A stretch of DNA of 64,000 nucleotides from Thalassotalea insulae (lineage in GTDB: Bacteria > Pseudomonadota > Gammaproteobacteria > Enterobacterales > Alteromonadaceae): the NCBI RefSeq assembly GCF_030161395.1, contig NZ_BSST01000001.1:3162001-3226000 (forward strand), in the 5' to 3' direction. Shown here in pieces: positions 34,289 through 43,313 of this stretch (positions are counted from its first letter, which is position 1; each line of letters opens with the position of its first letter). Below the pieces are notes generated by a model. It was not told the origin of the DNA. It searched no databases and saw nothing but the letters and a program-made list of their open reading frames with translations. Position numbers and translations under genes: made by a program.

Positions 34289-34963
34289 ATGAGCATAGTT
34301 TATAAAACACGCACACAGTTAGTGGTAGAAACGTTAAGAGAAAAGATCCTAAATGGAGCTATTAAGGCGGGTCAGCCATTGCGCCAGGCAGCATTAGCGG
34401 AAGAGTTAAATGTTAGCCGTATTCCTGTTAGAGAAGCGTTATTACAGCTGGAAGCCGAAGGGTTAGTGGCATTTGAACCACATAAAGGGGCAACAGCGAC
34501 TGAGTTAAATATTGAGCAGGTTGATGAGTTATTTGAACTCAGAGCAATGTTAGAAGCCGATTTACTGGCTGCTTCTATCCCGAATCTTTCTGAACAAAAA
34601 TTGGCCGAAGCGACCGCAATACTCGATGAGCTTAATCAATCTTTAGGTAAAGAAAACGCCGCTAATACTTGGAGTGAGCTTAATTCTAATTACCATAACT
34701 GTTTGTATTCTGGTGCTAACCGCCCACAAACTCAAGATTTGGTTAATACCTTAAATAAAAATGCTGACCGTTATATTCGTATGCATTTATTATGGGCTGG
34801 TGGTATGTCGAAGGCGGAATCTGAACACAATGAGTTGTTGAGTCTATGCAAGCAAAAAAATGTTGAGCAGGCAGTTGCGGTAATGAAAAAGCATATCTTA
34901 GGTTCCCGGGATGAAATCAAAGAATTTTTACTCGAAAGAGAAAAAACTGCTGAACAGGTATAA
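34289..34963 (+). CDS. GntR-family regulator, FadR/FCD subfamily
   Basis: This 224-residue protein has an N-terminal winged helix (TLREKILNGAIKAGQPLRQA and ALAEELNVSRIPVREALLQL) and a C-terminal all-helical FCD domain with metal-ligand-type residues (NSNYHNCLY, SEHNELL). FCD regulators bind a small organic acid or amine and usually repress catabolic genes. The likely operators are the TTGTATACA motifs at 21296 and 30918. No copy is seen before its own gene, so it may not be autoregulated. Confidence 0.9.
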   Translation: MSIVYKTRTQLVVETLREKILNGAIKAGQPLRQAALAEELNVSRIPVREALLQLEAEGLVAFEPHKGATATELNIEQVDELFELRAMLEADLLAASIPNLSEQKLAEATAILDELNQSLGKENAANTWSELNSNYHNCLYSGANRPQTQDLVNTLNKNADRYIRMHLLWAGGMSKAESEHNELLSLCKQKNVEQAVAVMKKHILGSRDEIKEFLLEREKTAEQV

Positions 34964-34980
34964 TTAATAGCTATTAATTA
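34961..34980. repeat. Perfect 20-bp AT palindrome at the GntR stop codon
   Basis: TAATTAATAG is followed directly by its exact complement CTATTAATTA. With no loop and only two G/C pairs it is a weak hairpin at best. It overlaps the stop codon of the GntR gene. Confidence 0.45.
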
Positions 34981-35057
34981 ATTGCGTATATCAAATAAAA
35001 TTCAGTACTATCAAGTAGTTGTTGTTAATTTCTTGATGGTGCTGATTTTCCCCGTCA

Positions 35058-35086
35058 TTGACATTTTCACCATTAATCTATAGTAT
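35058..35086 (+). promoter_or_regulatory. Putative sigma70 promoter of the SulP gene
   Basis: TTGACA (35058-35063) and TAGTAT (35081-35086) are separated by 17 bp; the -35 is a perfect consensus. The transcript would have a leader of about 120 bases before the SulP start at 35213. Confidence 0.5.
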
Positions 35087-35212
35087 CCCGCCACTTTTTA
35101 TCTTTAGATAATTGCTACTAAATGCTTCTATGGTTAAGTGAGCTTGCTTAACCTTCAAAATATTGACTGAGTCTTAGTCGGTATTGAAATAAATCAACTA
35201 CGTGAGATCGCA

Positions 35213-36769
35213 ATGTTTGAACTACATGCCAGTAAAAATGGCAATTTAAAAAATGATGTCTTATCCGGGATAACCGTTGCTTTAGCTTTGGTGCCAGAAG
35301 CCGTTGCATTTGCTTTTGTTGCTGGCGTTGAGCCACTGGTCGGTTTGTATGCTGCCTTTATGGTAGGTTTGATCACTTCTATTTTTGGTGGTCGACCTGG
35401 GATGATCTCAGGTGCAACTGGTGCCATGGCGGTAGTGATGGTCAGTTTAGTGGCGTTGCATGGGGTCCAATACTTGTTTGCCTGCGTGGTATTAACTGGG
35501 GTCTTGCAAATACTGGCGGGGATTTTCCGCCTCGGCAAGTTCATACGACTCGTGCCTCATCCGGTAATGTTAGGTTTTGTTAATGGTCTGGCCATCGTCA
35601 TTTTCCTTGCTCAGCTAGGGCAATTTAAAGTGCCAAATGCTGCGGGGGAGCATGTCTGGATGCAAGGTGAGCAGTTATATACCATGCTAGGTTTGATTGT
35701 GTTGACAATGGCGATTATTCACTTGTTACCTAAGTTAACAAAAGCGGTGCCGTCGTCATTAGTGGCGATTATTGTAGTGACAATATTGGTACAGAGCTTA
35801 GGCTTGGAAGCGCGTACTGTGGTTGATTTTGTCCGTGATATGACTAATGACCCTGCCGCTTCTATTGCTGGTGGATTACCTCAATTTGCTATTCCTGATG
35901 TCCCTTTTAATCTTGAAACCTTGATGATTATTTTACCGTTTTCTTTGATCCTTGCTGCGGTTGGTTTAATTGAATCTTTATTAACCTTAACCTTAATTGA
36001 TGAGCTTACTGGCACTCGAGGTCGTGGTAATAAAGAGTGTATTGCTCAAGGGGCTTCTAATACGGTTAATGGCTTTTTCGGTGCTATGGGCGGTTGTGCC
36101 ATGATAGGCCAGTCGATGATTAATGTGAACTCAGGCGGTCGGGGACGTGCTTCTGGGATCACTGCGGCATTAGGTTTGTTAGGTTTTATTTTATTCGCTT
36201 CTGGCTTAATTGAAATGATCCCACTAGCAGCATTAGTCGGGGTCATGTTTATCGTCGTTATTGGCACCTTTGAGTGGTCAAGCTTTCGTATTCTCGGTAA
36301 AGTGCCTAAAGCGGATGCCTTTGTCATTGTGTTAGTTTCAGGTGTCACTGTTGCAACGGATCTGGCAATTGCCGTGGTAGTCGGTGTGATTGTTTCAGCC
36401 TTAGTATTTGCCTGGGAACATGCGAAACATGTGATTGTTAAGCGTAGTGAAAATGAGCAAGGTACTATAGTCTATGAAGTTAATGGCCCGTTATTTTTTG
36501 GCTCTGTTACTCATTTCTTAGAACAGTTTTCTGTCGATAAGGATAGCGATGATGTAATTGTTGAATTTAAAAATTCTCGTGTTGCCGATCATTCCGCGAT
36601 AGAAGCGATAGATATACTGGCAGAGCGTTATTTAAGTCGTGGAAAAACTATGCATTTACGGCATTTAAATACGGAATGTAAGCAGTTATTAACTAAAGCT
36701 GGTAGTCTGGTTGAGATAAATTTAATCGAAGATCCCGACTATCATATAGCTTCTGATAAGTTAGCATAA
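35213..36769 (+). CDS. SulP family anion transporter with STAS domain
   Basis: This 518-residue protein has an N-terminal domain of 10-14 membrane segments with the SulP signature in LSGITVALALVPEAVAFAFV and SGATGAMAVVMVSLV. A C-terminal STAS domain (about 405-515; VYEVNGPLFFGSVTHFLEQF, VEFKNSRVADHSAIEAID) follows. SulP proteins move sulfate, bicarbonate, dicarboxylates or other anions, often with sodium; the substrate is not determined here. It is probably a single gene, ending at a strong terminator. Confidence 0.93.
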   Translation: MFELHASKNGNLKNDVLSGITVALALVPEAVAFAFVAGVEPLVGLYAAFMVGLITSIFGGRPGMISGATGAMAVVMVSLVALHGVQYLFACVVLTGVLQILAGIFRLGKFIRLVPHPVMLGFVNGLAIVIFLAQLGQFKVPNAAGEHVWMQGEQLYTMLGLIVLTMAIIHLLPKLTKAVPSSLVAIIVVTILVQSLGLEARTVVDFVRDMTNDPAASIAGGLPQFAIPDVPFNLETLMIILPFSLILAAVGLIESLLTLTLIDELTGTRGRGNKECIAQGASNTVNGFFGAMGGCAMIGQSMINVNSGGRGRASGITAALGLLGFILFASGLIEMIPLAALVGVMFIVVIGTFEWSSFRILGKVPKADAFVIVLVSGVTVATDLAIAVVVGVIVSALVFAWEHAKHVIVKRSENEQGTIVYEVNGPLFFGSVTHFLEQFSVDKDSDDVIVEFKNSRVADHSAIEAIDILAERYLSRGKTMHLRHLNTECKQLLTKAGSLVEINLIEDPDYHIASDKLA

Positions 36770-36778
36770 CGATTATTT

Positions 36779-36813
36779 AAGCCTATAGGTTATAATAAAG
36801 CTATAGGCTTTTA
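36779..36813 (+). terminator. Intrinsic terminator after the SulP gene
   Basis: AAGCCTATAG (36779-36788) pairs with CTATAGGCTT (36801-36810), followed by a short T tract. Confidence 0.85.
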
Positions 36814-36831
36814 CTTTGCTCAAGGTTTTGT

Positions 36832-37137
36832 ATGCAATTAGAATTTTTTGACGTACCAAGCCCCTGTATCGGGGTCTGTCAATCGGACGAAAAAGGCCAC
36901 TGTAAAGGTTGCTTTCGTACCCGTGATGAACGTCAAAATTGGATTAATTTAGCGTCAGACGATAAGCAAAAAGTAATTAAGCGCTGCCTACAACGCAAAA
37001 AAAGAAAAGAGGGCAAAATTAAAGCTAAGCAAGAAGCTCAGCCGGTTGAAATTCAACAGCCCTCGTTACTCGACCCTCCCAGCCAAGTTTGTAGCAATAA
37101 CAGTACTGATATTGATTTTGGCGATTTTGAACTTTAA
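36832..37137 (+). CDS. DUF1289 four-cysteine protein
   Basis: This 101-residue protein's N-terminal half has the DUF1289 pattern with four cysteines: PCIGVCQSDEKGHCKGCFRT, followed by RDERQNW. The cysteine arrangement suggests a metal or iron-sulfur site. The rest is a lysine-rich linker and an acidic tail. The function of the family is unknown. It starts 19 bp after the terminator hairpin and appears to be monocistronic. Confidence 0.9.
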   Translation: MQLEFFDVPSPCIGVCQSDEKGHCKGCFRTRDERQNWINLASDDKQKVIKRCLQRKKRKEGKIKAKQEAQPVEIQQPSLLDPPSQVCSNNSTDIDFGDFEL

Positions 37138-37245
37138 TGCCGCAGCTCTTAGGGCCTGACAGGCGGTTTAGTCGCGGTTATAAAAAATACCATAAAACAT
37201 ACTATGCTTAACAATAAGTTACCTTAACTATTTGGTTGATTTATT

Positions 37246-38676
37246 GTGGCTCCTGAGTCTTTACAGACAGAAATCGTGACGTTAAAACAACAATTGTTTG
37301 ATCTGCAATATGCTGAGCGACTCCATCATGCGTTATTTAAAATTGCTTCGCTTTCTCATGAGGAATTAGCGCTAACTGACTTATATCAGCGCGTCCATGA
37401 AATTGTCAGTCAATTTATTGATGCAAAAAATTTCTTTATTGGCTTGCTCAACGAAGAAGAGCAAACCCTGACTTTACCTTACTTTGTTGACGAACAGGAT
37501 GTTGGCGATAAGGACATGACAGGGCAAGTGTTACAGCTAGGTCAGGGATTAAGTTCTTATGTCATTCGCACTAAAAAACCGAAATTGTTAACTCCAGATA
37601 AAATAACGCAGTTAATGACTGAAGGGGAGATTAAAGAAGTATTGGGTTCGACAGATTTTAAGTGTTGGATGGGGGCACCTATGATCACTGGAGGAATGTT
37701 GCACGGTATTATTGTGGTGCAAAGCTATGCTGAACAAGTGAAATACAATCAGCAGGATCTGCAGTTTCTTGATTATGTTGCTAATCATATTGCAATGGCG
37801 ATTGAAAGTAACATTAATGCCACTCAGCGCCGGGAAGCTCAGCGTCATTTAGCTGAACAGCATCGATTGCTTGAGCAAAACAATAAGATGCTGACAGATA
37901 CGATAGCACAATTAAAAAAGACTCAACAAGAACTGGTGCAAAGGGAAAAAATGGCGTCATTAGGCGGCTTAGTTGCCGGTATTGCTCATGAAATTAACAC
38001 ACCGCTTGGTATTTGTGTCACCGGGATCAGCCATTTAGCTGAAGAACATAAACAGCTTAAAGCCGATTATGTCAATGGCACATTAACAGAAGAAGCGCTG
38101 CAAGAATATTTAGATGAAATTGAACAAGGGCTTAAGATCATCAGTACTAATGCCGATCGTGGTGCTGAGCTAGTAAAGAGTTTTAAGCAGGTTGCCGTTG
38201 ATCAATCATCGAATGAGCAACGGCAGATAAATGTACGAAGTTACCTCGATGAAATTCTACTTTCTCTAAAGCCTAAATTGAAACGGCTTAAACACACTAT
38301 TGAAATTGAGTGTGAACCGCAACTTTCGGTGATGCTCAATGCCGGTGCTATTTCGCAAGTGTTTAGTAATTTAATCATGAATTCGATTATACATGGCTTC
38401 GATGAGATAGAGCAGGGGCGAATAAAAATAAGTATCTATAGTAAAAATAATAATTTAGTTATTCATTATGCGGATAACGGTAAGGGACTAGCACCTGAGA
38501 GCCTAAACCAATTGTTTGAACCCTTTTATACGACTAAACGCGGTGATGGTGGTAGCGGATTAGGCACTCACTTGATTTATAATCTAGTGCATTCGTCGTT
38601 AAAAGGCAGTATTAAGGTCAATAGTGAATTAGGCAAAGGTTTGGCCTACTTAATTAAAATCCCATTAACTCATTGA
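37246..38676 (+). CDS. GAF-domain sensor histidine kinase (soluble)
   Basis: This 476-residue protein starts at GTG 37246 and has no membrane segments. A GAF domain (about 30-185) with the typical FIGLLNEEEQTLTLPYFVDE and IVVQSYAEQ is followed by a coiled coil (about 190-235). A HisKA domain with phospho-acceptor His248 (AGIAHEINTPLG) and an ATPase domain (YADNGKGLAPES, GDGGSGLGTHLIYN) complete it. It is convergent with the REC/HD-GYP gene, whose stop is 7 bp away. That regulator is a likely partner, but tail-to-tail layout means separate transcripts. Confidence 0.93.
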   Translation: MAPESLQTEIVTLKQQLFDLQYAERLHHALFKIASLSHEELALTDLYQRVHEIVSQFIDAKNFFIGLLNEEEQTLTLPYFVDEQDVGDKDMTGQVLQLGQGLSSYVIRTKKPKLLTPDKITQLMTEGEIKEVLGSTDFKCWMGAPMITGGMLHGIIVVQSYAEQVKYNQQDLQFLDYVANHIAMAIESNINATQRREAQRHLAEQHRLLEQNNKMLTDTIAQLKKTQQELVQREKMASLGGLVAGIAHEINTPLGICVTGISHLAEEHKQLKADYVNGTLTEEALQEYLDEIEQGLKIISTNADRGAELVKSFKQVAVDQSSNEQRQINVRSYLDEILLSLKPKLKRLKHTIEIECEPQLSVMLNAGAISQVFSNLIMNSIIHGFDEIEQGRIKISIYSKNNNLVIHYADNGKGLAPESLNQLFEPFYTTKRGDGGSGLGTHLIYNLVHSSLKGSIKVNSELGKGLAYLIKIPLTH

Positions 38677-38683
38677 GAATAAG

Positions 38684-40207
38684 TTAACTATCCTGATACT
38701 TATTGTTGATCTCCATCGCGCTGTCAAAATTATCGAGTAATGCTTTTACTATCTCAGGATCTAAGTGCTGTCCACTTTGCTCAATAAAAAATTGTTTTAC
38801 TTTGTCCGTTGGCCAGGCTGCTTTATAGCAGCGTTTGTGGGTCAAAGCATCAAAGACATCAGCTACAGCGACAATTCTTGCAAAAATATGTATATCTTCC
38901 CCAGCGAGGCCTTCAGGGTAGCCGCTACCATCGTATTTTTCATGATGTTGCTGAGCAATGAGCGCAGCAGTTTTTAAGATAGGTCGTTTAGAACCATCGA
39001 GAATTTCAAAACCAATGCTGGGGTGGCGTTTCATTTCTGTCATTTCTTCGCTATTTAACTTACCCGGCTTGAGTAGTACTTTATCTGGAGTCGCAATTTT
39101 ACCGATATCATGCATAGGCGCCGCTTGTTTCAATAGTTCTGCATCTTCTTCGGATAGGCCTAATTTAATCGCTAGCAAGTGGGATATTTCAGACATACGC
39201 CGAATATGATTACCTGCTTCATTGGAACGTGATTCCACTACATCGCCTAAGCGATAAATTAGTTCTTCCTGCGTTTCGATGATCTCTTTATTTAATAGTA
39301 AATTATCAAATGCCAGGCTGACATTTCCTGAAAATACTTCTAATAATTTGGCATTAATTTCACTTAATGCAGTGATACCTTTTAGATAAAGTAGGCTGAT
39401 TTTATCTGAATGACTCGGGAAGTAACCGACCAGAATATCATCTTGATAGATACTGCTTTTTTGCTCAATCGCCATATTGAGGTATTGAAAGGCGGTTGGA
39501 TCGATGGCGTCATCACCACTGTCGTTGGACATTTGCGCGATGATTTTAAAATCATTTTCAGAATAAACGGCTCCAAGTCCTGTCACTTGTAGCAACATAC
39601 TGTTTTGTTTTACCCTAAGTAGTGACATGATTTGCTGTAATAAACCATTAAAAAATTGAGTGATAGAGCGCTGTTCAAAGACATGACTGGTTGATGAAAT
39701 AACCCGTTCTAGCCCCTCACGATAGAGTTCCTGATATTGGCGTGCCTGCTCAACTTCAATAATATCGCGATAGGCTCTTAATGATGAAAATACCGTGGTA
39801 AACAGTTTTTTGCGATCGAGTTCGGTTTTTTCCTTGTAGTCGTTGATATCATAATCAACTATGACCTGCTCTTCAGGTGCTTGTCCTGGTTGACCGGTGC
39901 GTAATACGATACGAGAGAATTTATTATTTAAATCTTCTCTGATCCATTTCACTAATTCTAAACCAGCGTTATCACTTTCCATCACGACATCGAGAAAAAT
40001 TAATGCGATATCTTCTTCATTACTGAGTATTTCTTTTGCTTCACCGGCGGAGTAGGCATGAATAAAAGTGAGTTTTCTTTGTTCCAGTTCGAAACGCTTC
40101 AATGCCATTTTAGTAATGGTATGAACATCTTCTTCATCGTCGATGATCATGATTTTCCATGGCGGAAGAGCTGCTGATTGTTTATTTGATAAAAAAGATA
40201 ACGGCAT
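38684..40207 (-). CDS. Response regulator with HD-GYP cyclic-di-GMP phosphodiesterase
   Basis: This 507-residue protein has an N-terminal receiver domain (about 15-140) with the acidic pair IIDDEEDV and phospho-acceptor Asp in ALIFLDVVMES. A middle region (about 160-320) resembles DUF3369. The C-terminal HD-GYP domain is complete, with MHDIGKIATPDKVL, the HH in QQHHEKYDGSGYP and FARIVAVADVFDALTHKR. It should hydrolyse c-di-GMP under phosphorelay control, opposing the cyclase at 6970. The gene upstream on the same strand (40299) is a solute-binding protein. Confidence 0.93.
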   Translation of the reverse strand: MPLSFLSNKQSAALPPWKIMIIDDEEDVHTITKMALKRFELEQRKLTFIHAYSAGEAKEILSNEEDIALIFLDVVMESDNAGLELVKWIREDLNNKFSRIVLRTGQPGQAPEEQVIVDYDINDYKEKTELDRKKLFTTVFSSLRAYRDIIEVEQARQYQELYREGLERVISSTSHVFEQRSITQFFNGLLQQIMSLLRVKQNSMLLQVTGLGAVYSENDFKIIAQMSNDSGDDAIDPTAFQYLNMAIEQKSSIYQDDILVGYFPSHSDKISLLYLKGITALSEINAKLLEVFSGNVSLAFDNLLLNKEIIETQEELIYRLGDVVESRSNEAGNHIRRMSEISHLLAIKLGLSEEDAELLKQAAPMHDIGKIATPDKVLLKPGKLNSEEMTEMKRHPSIGFEILDGSKRPILKTAALIAQQHHEKYDGSGYPEGLAGEDIHIFARIVAVADVFDALTHKRCYKAAWPTDKVKQFFIEQSGQHLDPEIVKALLDNFDSAMEINNKYQDS

Positions 40208-40298
40208 AATAGATAATAGAAATTACAGGTTTACTCTATTGTTAGGTATAGATCACCCTTAGTTATTTCCCCAGTTTTTAATGAAAAGAGTTGCAGAT

Positions 40299-41018
40299 TT
40301 ATTCGATAACTGAGTTAGCTTGTATTTCACTAAACGCTGCTTTAAATCGTTGTACAGTATCGATAGGCGTTCCCATGCTAAATGCCAGATAAAGTGGTGG
40401 GCTATTCAAACAAAAGTTGACTCGTATTAGTTCTTCAGGCGTTATGCCTTGTTTTGTTAAATGATAATACAGTACTTCTTTTGGGTAACCGATAAAGTCA
40501 GTGCGATGGTACTGCAAGAGCTTTATTGCATGGCTGACTGAAACGGTTTTGAGAAAATTTTGATGTTCAATAAAATTTTCTCTCAGTAATAATTGGCTGA
40601 TATGGCTTTGTTGCTGGGTTGCGACGCGATATTTTTTTGCTTGTTCAAGCGAGGTCACATGATTTAAGTGCTGACTGCTTTTCAGAGAAAAAATACAAGC
40701 GTGTGCTTTTGACAGTAAACCTATCCAGTGAAACTGATGTTCACGTTGTTTATTGCGGGCAATGGAAAAGATCAAGGTGTTTGGTGTGGTTTGAGCTATA
40801 TAGTAAGCACGACCCCAAGGTAAAAATTGAATTTCAGTTTTTATTGCCAGTTTATTTAACAGCTTTTGAACCTGCTCGGTACTTATACCTTGTGGTTGGT
40901 GGTTAATCGTGTAATTAAAGGGCGGGAATTGTTCGCTTAGTACTTTGATCGCTTCTTGCTGCGCACAACAGCCAAAAGAAGAAAATAAAATTAATAACTT
41001 ATAGATATTTTTTATCAA
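40299..41018 (-). CDS. Periplasmic solute-binding-like protein (SBP_bac_3 type)
   Basis: This 239-residue protein has a signal peptide whose end contains FGCCAQQ, possibly a lipoprotein or ordinary cleavage site. A family-3 type binding domain (IKVLSEQFPPFNYTINHQPQGIS) follows, the pattern of periplasmic amino-acid-binding proteins. No transporter genes are nearby, so it more likely feeds a signalling system than uptake. It lies 91 bp upstream of the REC/HD-GYP gene on the same strand, which may be its partner. Confidence 0.75.
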   Translation of the reverse strand: MIKNIYKLLILFSSFGCCAQQEAIKVLSEQFPPFNYTINHQPQGISTEQVQKLLNKLAIKTEIQFLPWGRAYYIAQTTPNTLIFSIARNKQREHQFHWIGLLSKAHACIFSLKSSQHLNHVTSLEQAKKYRVATQQQSHISQLLLRENFIEHQNFLKTVSVSHAIKLLQYHRTDFIGYPKEVLYYHLTKQGITPEELIRVNFCLNSPPLYLAFSMGTPIDTVQRFKAAFSEIQANSVIE

Positions 41019-41222
41019 ATCAACGACCTAGTACTGACATATCTGTGCATTATTGATTATAAGTGACAGCGTTAATAATGCGAATTTTTTAGTACTTTTG
41101 TTCAACTCATGAGGTAGGGGAAGACTAGGCGTAACGCTAATGTAAATATCTAGGTGCAACAATAAGTTGACAGTAAAAATTTGCTTGTTTTGCATTTCCT
41201 TAGCCTTTAGTTACTAGCTTGA

Positions 41223-41228
41223 TATAAT
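41223..41228 (+). promoter_or_regulatory. Candidate -10 element of the fumarylacetoacetase gene
   Basis: TATAAT, a perfect -10 consensus, with no convincing -35 at 17 bp. It would give a leader of about 70 bases. Confidence 0.4.
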
Positions 41229-41305
41229 GCGGGCATTGTTTATTCGCGTGTTTAATCCTAATATTCACATAATCTAGCACGCCAAATTTGGAGTATTTTT
41301 TGCTA

Positions 41306-42628
41306 ATGTCAAACAATTCTTTACTCAATCAAACTCATGATCCGAAATTAACCAGTTGGGTTGAATCAGCTAATGTATCTGGGGGAGATTTTCCAATTCA
41401 AAACTTGCCGTTTGCCGTGTTTCGTCGCAGCGATAGCGCAGAAAATTTTCGTGGCGGTGTTGCTATTGGCGATCAAATTTTAGATTTGGCAGCCGCAAAA
41501 GATTCTGGTGTATTTAGCGGTGTTGCTCAGCAGGCGATTGAAGCTTGTGCTAAAGAGCAGTTAAATGATTTTATGGCGATGGGAAAAGATGTCTGGAGCG
41601 CATTGCGTGCAGCATTATCACAAGCGTTAGCTACTGGGTCTGCGGCACAGAATAGTTTGGCTGGTTGTTTAGTTGCCCAAGCTGATGCCGAATATGCTTT
41701 ACCTTGTCGTATTGGCGATTACACTGACTTTTATACCTCTATTCATCATGCTACCTCTGTTGGTAAAAAGTTCCGTCCAGACAACCCGTTGTTACCTAAC
41801 TATAAGTGGGTGCCTATTGGTTATCATGGTCGTTCATCGTCGATTGAAATTTCAGGCAGTGATTTTAAACGTCCTAAGGGACAAACTAAGGCGCCGACAG
41901 CAACAGAACCATCATTTGGCCCATGTAAACGCTTGGATTATGAGCTTGAAGTGGGGATTTTCTTAGGAAAAGGTAATGAATTAGGTCAGCCGATTAGCAT
42001 CGAAAATGCGGAAGACCATGTGTTTGGTTTATGTATTTTTAATGACTGGTCGGCACGTGATATTCAGGGCTGGGAATATCAGCCGTTAGGGCCATTCTTA
42101 TCAAAGAACTTTGCCTCGACTATTTCGCCGTGGATAGTAACAACCGAAGCGTTAGCACCATTTAAAGCGCAATGGACTCGTGATATGAATGATCCTCAAC
42201 CTATGCCTTATTTAGAGTCTGAGCAAAATCGTGCATCCGGTTCATTTGATATTCAATTACAAGTGTCATTGGAAACAGAAAAAATGCGCACTGCAAATGA
42301 GTCTGCGGTTAAATTGTCGCAATCAAACTTTAAAGATTCATACTGGACAGTGGCACAAATGGTGGCGCACCATACAGTAAACGGTTGTAATCTTCAGGCT
42401 GGTGATATGTTTGGTAGTGGTACGCAATCAGGCCCAGAACCGGAAGAAGCAGGTTCATTACTTGAATTATCGAATGCAGGTTCTGAACCCATTAGCTTGC
42501 CAAATGGTGAAACTCGTACTTTCTTGGAAGACGGCGACAATGTCATTATGAAAGCCTATTGTCAAAAAGGTGGGGCGGTTGGCATTGGCTTCGGCTTTGT
42601 TGAAGCGAAAGTGTTGCCAGCAGAATAA
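41306..42628 (+). CDS. fahA: Fumarylacetoacetase
   Basis: This 440-residue protein hydrolyses 4-fumarylacetoacetate to fumarate and acetoacetate, the last step of tyrosine and phenylalanine breakdown. The N-terminal FAA domain (DFPIQNLPFAVFRR) and catalytic segments DYTDFYTSIHHATSVGKKF and RLDYELEVGIFLG carry the metal-ligand Asp and Glu residues, followed by FNDWSARDIQGWEYQPLGPF. The start at 41306 (MSNNSLLNQ) is preferred over the TTG at 41288. The other homogentisate genes are not here. Confidence 0.95.
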   Translation: MSNNSLLNQTHDPKLTSWVESANVSGGDFPIQNLPFAVFRRSDSAENFRGGVAIGDQILDLAAAKDSGVFSGVAQQAIEACAKEQLNDFMAMGKDVWSALRAALSQALATGSAAQNSLAGCLVAQADAEYALPCRIGDYTDFYTSIHHATSVGKKFRPDNPLLPNYKWVPIGYHGRSSSIEISGSDFKRPKGQTKAPTATEPSFGPCKRLDYELEVGIFLGKGNELGQPISIENAEDHVFGLCIFNDWSARDIQGWEYQPLGPFLSKNFASTISPWIVTTEALAPFKAQWTRDMNDPQPMPYLESEQNRASGSFDIQLQVSLETEKMRTANESAVKLSQSNFKDSYWTVAQMVAHHTVNGCNLQAGDMFGSGTQSGPEPEEAGSLLELSNAGSEPISLPNGETRTFLEDGDNVIMKAYCQKGGAVGIGFGFVEAKVLPAE

Positions 42629-43313
42629 TGTGCTAGTTGTTATTTAGTAGCGATTTATACTTTAAAAGGCTTGTTTTTTAACAAGCCTTTTTTATTTTCT
42701 GAAATTAATTATTGTGTTAGTTATTACGTTTTCTAGTAAAAAATCTATAAAATGTGAATAGTTATTCATGGTTGGATTTGGTTATATAGTGCGAATAATT
42801 TGTTACAAGCTGCGTTTAACGGCTAAATATTTGCGACAAATGACCTTGATGCTAGCTCTGTACTGTTAAAATTTAGTTAAATTTTTGTCTATTTATTGTG
42901 GTTCGAGTGAAAGGTTCATAATAACTGCTATCTTATTTTTGAATTGTCATTGTTTTTTTTATTCCTAATAGTTATATGTAAAAGACGCTTAATTACGAAC
43001 GGTTTCGCATTTACTTGAATCAATAACAATGCTAGAGAATCCATTATCTCTGGCTTTATAGAAAACTCTGATTTTTTAGTTTAATGATCCAAATGTTTTG
43101 TTTGTTAGTGTTTTTATCTAATAACACTGTTTTATTTCTTCATTTTAGGATTTATGAGTTATTTCCCTACTTGTAAAGCGATCTTGGCTGTTTTATAACT
43201 AAATTAACTTAATCGAGCGCTTTTTATCAGCCGCTATTAAGTCATAAAAATAAAATAATAATAAAAATGTAAATAAATATAACTTTAGTTCAAAAACTAG
43301 GAAGGTAAAAAAC
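42629..43313. other. 685-bp intergenic region before the second TonB receptor
   Basis: After the terminator at 42664-42693 comes about 600 bp of AT-rich sequence with no coding frame I would call. It holds the receptor's leader and an AGGAAGG ribosome-binding site at about 43299-43305. No iron-box or other regulator site was recognised. Confidence 0.5.
42664..42693 (+). terminator. Intrinsic terminator after fumarylacetoacetase
   Basis: AAAAGGCTTGTT (42664-42675) pairs with AACAAGCCTTTT (42680-42691) around TTTT, with a T-rich tail. Confidence 0.92.

Noticed and set aside
34961..34980. Palindrome as an intrinsic terminator of the GntR gene
   Set aside because: It has no loop, only two G/C pairs and no T-run.
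41161..41195. TTGACA at 41167 as the -35 of the fumarylacetoacetase promoter
   Set aside because: The good -10 (41223) is about 50 bp away, and no -10-like sequence lies at 16-18 bp.
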